Shown one piece after another: positions 14,159 through 19,780 of a stretch of 19,780 nucleotides of DNA. The notes under the pieces are model-generated. The model was not told where the DNA came from and did no database searches. It saw only the letters and a list, made by a program, of their open reading frames with translations. Each line of letters starts with the position of its first letter. The stretch's first letter is position 1. The DNA comes from Actinomycetota bacterium (GTDB lineage: Bacteria; Actinomycetota; Acidimicrobiia; Acidimicrobiales; Ilumatobacteraceae): positions 1 through 19,780 of the forward strand of contig WLKU01000010.1 in NCBI GenBank assembly GCA_009701105.1, read 5' to 3'. The translations under genes and the position numbers were made by a program.

Positions 14159-14980
14159 GCAAATCACGCCATTCTGAAGCACGGGTAGGCCACGAGGCTC
14201 AATTTCTATTGGGTGCGATCCAGTCGAGCTTCCTTCGTTGGCATTACCTTCCAAAACAACAGCATCACTTTGGGCGTACTGCACGATGTATGCCTTGCGC
14301 ACACCATTCGAGGTATTTGGTCCGGTGAGGTGTGGGGTGAGCGATGAAAAGAACACTGCGCCACCAGCTCGCACCTCAGCGATTGCCGGCGTCGAGGGCG
14401 GCGTTTCAAAGCACTCATAACCAAGTGTCGGCACTATGTAGTGCGACATGGTGCCTTGCTTGTGCAACCCAGTCACAACTTGCGGACAGCCATTTTCAAC
14501 GGTTGCACCATTGAGCGAGATCCAACAAGTGAGATAATGCTGCGGGTTAACAAATAGGTAACCGTTGTCTTGGTGCCACGGAAAACGGCGTGGTTTCTCT
14601 ATCTGTTTATAAACGGTTTGATCGTGGTACATGCGCACGTCGGGCCCGACGAGATCTCGGCATGCCCCCATGATTGTTGGATTTTTAACAAACCTGCGAA
14701 TCGCTGGAATCTTGCTCGCAAGTTGTCCTGCAAAAGTAATTGCACCCTTTTCGGAAATTGCAATGCGCTCGTTCGGTTGGGCTGCCAACACTGCAACAGC
14801 TTCGGCGTCTGCAGCGTCAGTAATTGCAACGAGGTCACGTAGTTCGTCTGCAGAAAAAATATCATTGACAACGACATAGCCATCTTGATCAAACTGATCG
14901 ATTTGGGCCTGTGAGAGAACGCCACTCGTGGCAGTGTGGTTTTGCCATTCGAACAACTTGTTCCAGGGGTGGTTATTCAT
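14150..14980 (-). CDS. Phytanoyl-CoA dioxygenase (PhyH) family protein
   Basis: This 276-residue Fe(II)/2-oxoglutarate-dependent oxygenase is of the PhyH family. The facial-triad ligands are His136 and Asp138 in FPWHQDNGYLF and His217 in SLTPHLTGPNTS; Arg228 in NGVRKAYIVQY is placed to bind 2-oxoglutarate. LTCWISLNGATVENGC (150-165) is the typical PhyH core strand. The reaction should be hydroxylation of a small molecule or lipid using O2 and 2-oxoglutarate, but the family covers many substrates. The start at 14980 (MNNHPWNKLFEW) is chosen because further upstream codons are basic, low-complexity and overlap the divergent gene's signal peptide. It stands alone on the minus strand, with only 19 bp separating its ATG from that of the metalloprotease. 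No signal peptide is seen. Confidence 0.88.
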   Translation of the reverse strand: MNNHPWNKLFEWQNHTATSGVLSQAQIDQFDQDGYVVVNDIFSADELRDLVAITDAADAEAVAVLAAQPNERIAISEKGAITFAGQLASKIPAIRRFVKNPTIMGACRDLVGPDVRMYHDQTVYKQIEKPRRFPWHQDNGYLFVNPQHYLTCWISLNGATVENGCPQVVTGLHKQGTMSHYIVPTLGYECFETPPSTPAIAEVRAGGAVFFSSLTPHLTGPNTSNGVRKAYIVQYAQSDAVVLEGNANEGSSTGSHPIEIEPRGLPVLQNGVICTD

Positions 14981-14999
14981 AGGTATTATCGTGGCAGAT
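14981..14999. promoter_or_regulatory. 19-bp divergent spacer with TATTAT -10-like box
   Basis: TATTAT (14984-14989) ends 10 nt before the metalloprotease ATG (plus strand). Its complement contributes GATAAT (14985-14990 on the minus strand), 4 nt before the dioxygenase ATG, too close for a standard leaderless start. At least one of the two genes probably uses a promoter lying inside the other's coding region. Confidence 0.35.
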
Positions 15000-16901
15000 A
15001 TGAGACGTTTTTTTCGCCTCGTGGGTCTCGTGCTGATAGGAACCTTGCTTGTCTCCGTAGTGCCTGTAGATGCTGCGACTGCGGGTGGTAAGTGCACCAA
15101 GGCTGGTCTCACCCAAAAGACCAAAGGCATTTCTTATAAGTGCACCAAGTCGGGTAAGAGCCTCAAGTGGGTCAAGGTTTCCGCAACTGCGACAAACACA
15201 AGCGCAACAACAACCACAACCACAATCGCAACGAAGGGAGTTAATGGCCCAGTGGGTATTACTTCCTGGACGACAACTGTCTCGCCAAACCCGGTCAAAC
15301 CCGGTGCCCAATTTACGATTACGTCGGTTATCAGTTGTGGACCGATTATGTCGTTGACTGGAAGTCCTCATTATCCAGAAATGCTTGCATGGATGAATGC
15401 TCCGGGTTTTGTCGGAGCGCAATTTGGGGTTCCAATATTAAGTAACGGTGGCAACACGGCAACTTTCACGGGTACCGCAACTGCGCCTTCGGGGACGGGT
15501 GGGTTCAAAGTTTGGACATACGTAAGAGATCGCATTAATCCAAATGCATGCACCGGCGACGTGAGTAGTTACAAGAATTCCGATGGGGCTAGCTTTCTGA
15601 CGTTGACAGTGAGTAGTAGCGCGGCGACTAATACGACAGTGGCTGGTGCTGTTGCCAAAGACGGTGGTGCATGCACTAATGGTGGTGACAAGTCAACTGC
15701 AAGTGGTGGATATTTGGAGTGTCGCGCAATTTCGGGTGGCAGTTACAAGTGGTTCAAGCTATCGACTAGCCCAGCAGCAGTGTCGATGCCTGCTGGTGGT
15801 AGTTCGCTTGACGCATGCAAGCTCACTGAAGCCCGTATCAATAAATTTCAGCCATGGAATATTGGTTTTCCACGTGGAACTAGTGATGATACGCCAGCAC
15901 TTCCATCAACTGGGGTTTCAAACATCCAATTGATTGCTGTCGATTTCTCTGATGCTGTGGGAACGGCTGAAGAGTTAACGGCTGCGGATGCTCAAATTTC
16001 TGAGTACAACAAATGGTTTAAGTTCACGTCAAATGGAACCTTGTCATTTAACTGGCAGTATCCAAAACGTTGGCTACGCATGTCAAGACCATCTCCCGAT
16101 TATGTGCACGTCAAGGGAGATCGCGCAAAAGTTCTGCCGATGGCACAGGAAATCGTTTCACTTGCTGATCCTTTGATTGACTTCACGAACTCTGATTTCG
16201 TATTTGTTTTGTTTCCAAGAACTATTCATGGTCTCAGTGATGGAATTGGAATGGCCAACTGGCGAGTCGAGTCTGCCGATGGTCCCGTAAAGAATTTATT
16301 CGGGGGTGCCGATTATTTCTATGACAACAATTACGAATTGTGGAGTTATTGGATTCACGAGTGGGGTCACCCCATGGGACTTGCTGGTCATTCGCCGAGG
16401 TCAAACCTCAGCATTATGGACAATCAAAATGGAAGTTCAGTCACGCTCAATGTGTGGGATACGTTTTTTGCAGGGTGGATGGGTGCGGATGAACTGTATT
16501 GCATGCCGAGCACACAGTCAACACTTGAAACACAGTTAATTCCACTTGAGCGATTGCAGCGCGGCATGCGTGGCGTGATAGTTCCAATTTCCACAACTGA
16601 AGCACTTGTTGTCGAGTCGCACCGGGCTGAAGGTTGGGGTTCTCGGTTGGGTGATGGCACCTATGGAGTGCTTGTCTATTACATCGATACCACTAAGGAC
16701 ACCGACCGCTCTGGTGAACAACAAGGGATTGTAAAAGAGGTATGGTCAAAATACGTGACTCCGATGACAGTTGATACGAATCCTGATCCCAGCAATGCTT
16801 TGAAGAAACTATTACTGCAGGGTGACAGGGTGACCTATAAAGGAATAACAGTGACGCTGACCAAAACTGGTGACGTCGACACCGTGAAAATCACAAAGTA
16901 G
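15000..16901 (+). CDS. Secreted M6-like zinc metalloprotease with two-cysteine modules
   Basis: This 633-residue exported protein has a signal peptide at about 1-28 (MRRFFRLVGLVLIGTLLVSV, then VPVDAATA). A basic two-cysteine module (Cys32, Cys48, ending SLKWVK at 54-59), a Thr-rich linker, an Ig-like region (about 88-205, VSPNPVKPGAQFTI) and a second two-cysteine module (Cys225, Cys241, ending SYKWFKL) follow. The catalytic region (about 300-560) contains HEWGHPMGLAGH (453-464), an HExxHxxGxxH zinc site (His453, His457, His464; general base Glu454), and SIMD (471-474) as a candidate Met-turn. The nearest family by motif and layout is the M6/immune inhibitor A group. It probably degrades extracellular protein or processes surface proteins; the substrate is unknown. 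ATG 15000 is chosen because the signal peptide starts there. Its stop overlaps the convergent PAP2 gene by 11 nt. Confidence 0.83.
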   Translation: MRRFFRLVGLVLIGTLLVSVVPVDAATAGGKCTKAGLTQKTKGISYKCTKSGKSLKWVKVSATATNTSATTTTTTIATKGVNGPVGITSWTTTVSPNPVKPGAQFTITSVISCGPIMSLTGSPHYPEMLAWMNAPGFVGAQFGVPILSNGGNTATFTGTATAPSGTGGFKVWTYVRDRINPNACTGDVSSYKNSDGASFLTLTVSSSAATNTTVAGAVAKDGGACTNGGDKSTASGGYLECRAISGGSYKWFKLSTSPAAVSMPAGGSSLDACKLTEARINKFQPWNIGFPRGTSDDTPALPSTGVSNIQLIAVDFSDAVGTAEELTAADAQISEYNKWFKFTSNGTLSFNWQYPKRWLRMSRPSPDYVHVKGDRAKVLPMAQEIVSLADPLIDFTNSDFVFVLFPRTIHGLSDGIGMANWRVESADGPVKNLFGGADYFYDNNYELWSYWIHEWGHPMGLAGHSPRSNLSIMDNQNGSSVTLNVWDTFFAGWMGADELYCMPSTQSTLETQLIPLERLQRGMRGVIVPISTTEALVVESHRAEGWGSRLGDGTYGVLVYYIDTTKDTDRSGEQQGIVKEVWSKYVTPMTVDTNPDPSNALKKLLLQGDRVTYKGITVTLTKTGDVDTVKITK

Positions 16902-17718
16902 AGGTTTTGATAATCGGTCTAGATCTAGTACGTAGCGCTTGAAGCCATTTGTCGTCAATGCGAAGGGCGACAACGAGTAGCGCAATTGCAGCGATGCTGT
17001 CGAGCCACCAGTGGTTGCCAGTTGCAGTAACTGCGTACACGGTCAGTACAAGATGTGCCATAAAGACCCAACGCCATTTGCTTGTCGATGCGGCAACAAT
17101 GCCAAACGACACCAATGCAGCCCAACCAACATGTATCGATGGCATCGCAGCAATTTGGTCAGAAACACCAGTACCGACTGGCCCATACACCGAAAGACCA
17201 TAACGAGTGGCCAGGTCGACATAGCCAAGTTCTGGTAAAAAGCGGGGAGGAGCAACGCGTAAATAACGAATGACAAGACACGCAGCGGTCAGCATGGCCA
17301 AACTATTGCGCCATCGTGAATACATATCACGGTGTCGCCAGAACAACCAGACCATGAAGGCGACCGTTGCAGGCACGTGGGCGATGGCATAAAAAGCATT
17401 AGTTGAGCGAGCCAACCAGTCGTGCTCTAGTACGAGAAGTTGCAGTGAGAGTTCAGTTGGAATGTGAAACCACTGTTGCAACCGATCGATTTGCCGAGCA
17501 CGCTCAATCGCCCCTGGTGCGTGGTCGAGGGGGAGTGTCATGGCAAGGCGCCACAGTGTGTAGAGCCCTGAAATCAGTGCCAATTCTGTACTCCAAGCAA
17601 TAATCACACTTCGGATCTTGTTCTGTGAGAACTGGCGGAGCACGAAAACGGTAACGAGGCAAGCAATTGCGACGATTGTTGCCTGATCCCAGGTCACCCA
17701 CTTCATCGAGGTATTCAC
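16891..17718 (-). CDS. PAP2-superfamily membrane protein (inositol-phosphotransferase/Aur1-like)
   Basis: This 275-residue polytopic membrane protein has about six hydrophobic segments (roughly 13-28, 37-60, 107-127, 138-152, 191-232, 238-253). Three phosphatase-like motifs are visible: Arg/Pro-rich APPRFLPELGYVD (156-168), AAMPSIHVGWA (190-200) with Ser194 and His196, and TATGNHWWLDSIAAI (231-245) with catalytic His236 and Asp240. The PSIHVGW and GNHWWLD forms are typical of the PAP2_3 subgroup, which includes inositol-phosphoceramide synthase-type enzymes. Transfer or hydrolysis of a phosphate ester on a lipid or polyprenyl carrier at the membrane surface is likely. The start is GTG 17718; an ATG four codons later (17706) is an alternative. 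It is divergent from the SDR gene across a palindromic spacer. Confidence 0.85.
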   Translation of the reverse strand: MNTSMKWVTWDQATIVAIACLVTVFVLRQFSQNKIRSVIIAWSTELALISGLYTLWRLAMTLPLDHAPGAIERARQIDRLQQWFHIPTELSLQLLVLEHDWLARSTNAFYAIAHVPATVAFMVWLFWRHRDMYSRWRNSLAMLTAACLVIRYLRVAPPRFLPELGYVDLATRYGLSVYGPVGTGVSDQIAAMPSIHVGWAALVSFGIVAASTSKWRWVFMAHLVLTVYAVTATGNHWWLDSIAAIALLVVALRIDDKWLQALRTRSRPIIKTSTL

Positions 17719-17726
17719 TGTGTAAA

Positions 17727-17748
17727 ACCGTAATGCGTTTATTACGGT
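17727..17748. promoter_or_regulatory. Perfect palindrome in the PAP2/SDR divergent promoter
   Basis: ACCGTAAT (17727-17734), 6-bp spacer GCGTTT, ATTACGGT (17741-17748). Read outward on each strand, both arms end in TACGGT, a TANNNT -10-like box: 8 nt before GTG 17718 on the minus strand, and 6 nt before GTG 17755 or 9 nt before ATG 17758 on the plus strand. The symmetry fits a dimeric repressor (for example TetR-like) covering both promoters. The palindrome is certain; its use is inferred. Confidence 0.6.
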
Positions 17749-17757
17749 ATGTAAGTG

Positions 17758-18723
17758 ATGAGACTTCTTGAGGGCAAGGTTGCAGTCGTTACCGGTGCTG
17801 GCAGCGGTCTTGGGCGTGAGTACGCAATCGCTTTAGCCCAACACGGTGCATCAGTTGTTGTTAATGATTTTGGTGCAAGCGTGGACGGCGAACGAATGCA
17901 GTCAAACTCCGCTGATCAGGTTGTTGATAGAATTATCTCGCTCGGCGGGAAAGCTGTGCCGAATACTGCAAGTGTCGCTGACTGGGACGGTGCAAGTTCA
18001 ATTATTGAAACAGCTATTGAACATTTTGGTCGTCTTGACATTGTTGTCAACAACGCTGGCAATAATCGGCCTTCATCTCTTGTTGATCTCACCGAACAAG
18101 ATGTTGATTCACAAATCAGTGTGCACCTGAAAGGCACATTGGCAGTCAGTCATTTTGCCGCGGCTTACTGGAATGAGATAGGGGTTGATGCGCACCGAGC
18201 AATTGTCAATACAACGTCTGCTGCTGGTTTGCACCCGACGGCTGGTGGCGGTGTGTATGGCGCAACCAAGTCGGCAATTGCTGCACTCACTGTGAGCCAC
18301 GCACAAGAGCTTGCTCGACTTGGTGCGCGTGTAAATGCAGTTGCGCCTTGCGCACGAACCAGGATGGTGAACGAATCACCAACAGTTCTGGCGATGATGC
18401 CGAAAGCCGAAGGGTTTGATCGACATGCGCCCGAACACGTTGCGCCACTCGTGGTGTATTTGGCAAGTTCATTGTGTCGATTTACGGGACGAGTGTTCGC
18501 TATCGAAGGCCCTGATATGGCGATCTATAGATCATTCAGTGTTGAGCAAGATTGGTCGACACACGAAGCCTGGACACCCGAGGCATTGGCGCAAACATTT
18601 GCTGAAATAAATGAACGTTCTGACACTCAAGCTTTTTTTCCTGGGGGAGTTGTACGGCAAAGTGTTCCATCCGGTCGCACGCTCAAGTCCTTGCTCGAGA
18701 TTGAAAATCAACATAACCAATAA
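17758..18723 (+). CDS. SDR family oxidoreductase, HSD17B4/multifunctional-enzyme-2-like
   Basis: This 321-residue short-chain dehydrogenase is longer than the classical 250. Cofactor motif TGAGSGLG (12-19) is followed by the NAD-type acidic strand end VVVNDFG (33-39), NNAG at 98-101, and catalytic Ser154, Tyr167 and Lys171 (YGATK). GREYAIALAQHGASVVVND resembles the dehydrogenase domain of peroxisomal multifunctional enzyme 2 and actinobacterial 3-hydroxyacyl-CoA or hydroxysteroid dehydrogenases. Residues about 255-321 form a C-terminal extension (FSVEQDWSTHEAWTPEALAQ) common in that subgroup. Oxidation of a 3-hydroxyacyl-CoA or sterol-type alcohol is likely but unproven. ATG 17758 follows directly after an in-frame GTG at 17755, and either may be used; there is no SD. 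It is divergent from PAP2, with a palindrome between. Confidence 0.88.
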   Translation: MRLLEGKVAVVTGAGSGLGREYAIALAQHGASVVVNDFGASVDGERMQSNSADQVVDRIISLGGKAVPNTASVADWDGASSIIETAIEHFGRLDIVVNNAGNNRPSSLVDLTEQDVDSQISVHLKGTLAVSHFAAAYWNEIGVDAHRAIVNTTSAAGLHPTAGGGVYGATKSAIAALTVSHAQELARLGARVNAVAPCARTRMVNESPTVLAMMPKAEGFDRHAPEHVAPLVVYLASSLCRFTGRVFAIEGPDMAIYRSFSVEQDWSTHEAWTPEALAQTFAEINERSDTQAFFPGGVVRQSVPSGRTLKSLLEIENQHNQ

Positions 18724-18728
18724 GGGCG

Positions 18729-18757
18729 TTGATCGGAGTATTGGCATTGAGTAGAAT
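18729..18757 (+). promoter_or_regulatory. Sigma70-type promoter for the PKD-domain protein
   Basis: TTGATC (18729-18734) and TAGAAT (18752-18757) are separated by 17 bp, the best-spaced -35/-10 pair in the window (4/6 and 5/6 consensus matches). It begins 6 nt after the SDR stop. Transcription would start near 18764, leaving a leader of about 34 nt with SD GAGG (18787-18790) before ATG 18798. Confidence 0.6.
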
Positions 18758-18797
18758 TTAAGAGGGCAAATATTTGTTACTGAACCGAGGGGGATTT

Positions 18798-19778
18798 ATG
18801 TTTGCAATGAGAAAAAGTGCAACACGAACATTGGTTTTGAGCGCAGTGACTATGGCGTTGTTGGTTGCAACAGCGAGCGTTTCAGTTGCTGCGAGCATGA
18901 CCCAAAGCGGTTCGAAATACAGTGCCCAAATCTGCCCTGACGGCAATCCTTGCCCTGCAGCCCCAGCGGCCAGTGTCGACTGCACTCCATACGCTGGCAA
19001 AACCTTGCCACGTGAGTGCACGCTCGCGCCAGGTGAGGGTGAAAACGAAGGCTTCAATATCGGCAACCTTCCAGACGTGAAAGTCACCGTTGGCGCTGCA
19101 CGCAAGGTGACAACGTTTGACATGTCAGATGTAATTAGTGCAATGGGGCAGTACTCGTCAATGGCATTGTTTTACGTTGATTTCGGAGATGGCACGGGTT
19201 ATGGAAGCGCAGGTAATTTGCGAGCACTTACATCTTTTCCTTCCTCTCATATTTATGTAGAAGCAGGTAACTACACAATCACTGGCTATGGGTCTTACAA
19301 CGGTCGCACCGACAGCACGACAATGAATATCACTGTTCCATCTGCAAAAAACCCTGACCCAACGCCCGACACAATTTCTAGTACTACTTGGACGAAAACT
19401 ACTGACACTGTTACTGACACTGTCGAAGCGACTGGCTCTGCAAGCTCGGTTGGAAGTGTGCAAATCGGTGTAGGTGGTGCAGCAATTTCGGATGCAACAT
19501 CAAAAGCTCCAGCAACAAGTGCAGCCACGGCACCTCAAGTGACTGTCAAACCTTCGAACGTGCTCATCGTGACGGTCCCAAAACTTCCCCCTGACACGGA
19601 GGTGCTTGCCGAAGTAAAGGTTGGCAAAACGTGGTATGAGATTCCTACTGCAGATGTCACAGATGGCGGCACGCTGACATTGTCGGCACTTACATTTATC
19701 AAGGCGGGTAGTTACACCGTGCGACTTACTTTAGAGTCGGGCGCAAAACGTTATGTGACCATTAAGGTCAAGCGCTAA
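18798..19778 (+). CDS. Secreted PKD-domain protein
   Basis: This is a 326-residue exported protein. The signal peptide covers about 1-32, cleaved near VAA. The mature N-terminus has four cysteines (46, 52, 62, 74: ICPDGNPC, DCTPYAGK, RECTLAPGE), possibly two disulfides. A PKD beta-sandwich follows (about 92-180) with YVDFGDGTGYG (126-136) and HIYVEAGNYTITGYG (151-165), the WDFGDGT / HxYxxxGxYxV pattern. A Pro/Thr/Ala linker (about 181-245) leads to a C-terminal beta-rich region (about 246-326, LPPDTEVLAEVKVGKTWYEI, AGSYTVRLTL), possibly a second sandwich domain. No enzymatic motif is seen; a surface-adhesion or structural role is likely. ATG 18798 is supported by GAGG 7 nt upstream; ATG 18807 is possible but worse spaced. 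The stop at 19776-19778 is inside the window, so the gene is complete. Confidence 0.82.
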   Translation: MFAMRKSATRTLVLSAVTMALLVATASVSVAASMTQSGSKYSAQICPDGNPCPAAPAASVDCTPYAGKTLPRECTLAPGEGENEGFNIGNLPDVKVTVGAARKVTTFDMSDVISAMGQYSSMALFYVDFGDGTGYGSAGNLRALTSFPSSHIYVEAGNYTITGYGSYNGRTDSTTMNITVPSAKNPDPTPDTISSTTWTKTTDTVTDTVEATGSASSVGSVQIGVGGAAISDATSKAPATSAATAPQVTVKPSNVLIVTVPKLPPDTEVLAEVKVGKTWYEIPTADVTDGGTLTLSALTFIKAGSYTVRLTLESGAKRYVTIKVKR

Positions 19779-19780
19779 CA

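Noticed and set aside
14928..14999. Upstream start at 14928 for the metalloprotease
   Set aside because: It would place 24 residues before a normal signal peptide that begins at ATG 15000.
14981..15130. Longer N-terminus for the dioxygenase, up to an ATG at 15130 on the minus strand
   Set aside because: The added 50 residues are basic and motif-free and overlap the signal peptide of the divergent protease.
1..19780. tRNA, rRNA, insertion sequence or prophage genes
   Set aside because: No cloverleaf, rRNA-like sequence, transposase motif, integrase or phage structural gene was seen on either strand.

Overview
The window looks like a chromosomal segment of a Gram-positive-type actinobacterium. 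The most likely group is an aquatic Acidimicrobiia lineage of moderate GC content (Ilumatobacteraceae/acIV-like). This is inferred from the actinobacterial ftsK...rimO-pgsA-cinA block, from Thr-Val-Ala-Pro-rich secreted proteins with small two-cysteine modules and Lys-rich C-termini, and from several genes that lack a Shine-Dalgarno (SD) sequence but have a TANNNT box ending 6-9 nt before the start codon, as leaderless actinobacterial genes do. GC content and taxonomy were judged by eye, not computed. Nineteen protein genes were found. Only the first (ftsK) is cut by the window edge. No RNA gene, insertion sequence, phage gene, CRISPR array or frameshifted gene was seen.

Region 1 (1-4931, plus strand) is housekeeping: the ftsK 3' end, an SMP-30/gluconolactonase-like gene, then the tightly packed rimO-pgsA-cinA operon (gaps of 2 and 3 nt). 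Two facing hairpins close it against a convergent minus-strand pair (4951-6559): an SDR oxidoreductase and an amidinotransferase-fold hydrolase resembling dimethylargininase, overlapping by 8 nt.

Region 2 (6600-13091, plus strand) holds a pentapeptide-repeat lipoprotein translationally coupled to a HutD-family cupin; a repeat-rich 195-bp intergenic region; a membrane-anchored multicopper oxidase with an extra N-terminal blue-copper domain and a Met-rich linker; a strong terminator; a class III alkylsulfatase; a Staphylococcus-type class I fructose-bisphosphate aldolase; and a hotdog-fold (MaoC/FAS1-like) protein.

Region 3 (13219-19778) alternates strands. It contains a secreted putative-Ig protein with a Thr-rich stalk, a phytanoyl-CoA dioxygenase-family enzyme (minus), a secreted M6-like zinc metalloprotease, a PAP2-family membrane enzyme (minus), a second SDR of the HSD17B4-like type, and a secreted PKD-domain protein. 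Several junctions are very compact: a 19-bp divergent spacer, an 11-bp convergent overlap, and a 36-bp divergent spacer built around a perfect 8+6+8 palindrome.

I see no clear new multi-gene defence or metabolic system. The most unusual items are the copper oxidase architecture and its repeat-bearing upstream region, the palindromic PAP2/SDR divergent promoter, the hairpin at the lipoprotein-hutD junction, and the recurring two-cysteine modules of the secreted proteins.
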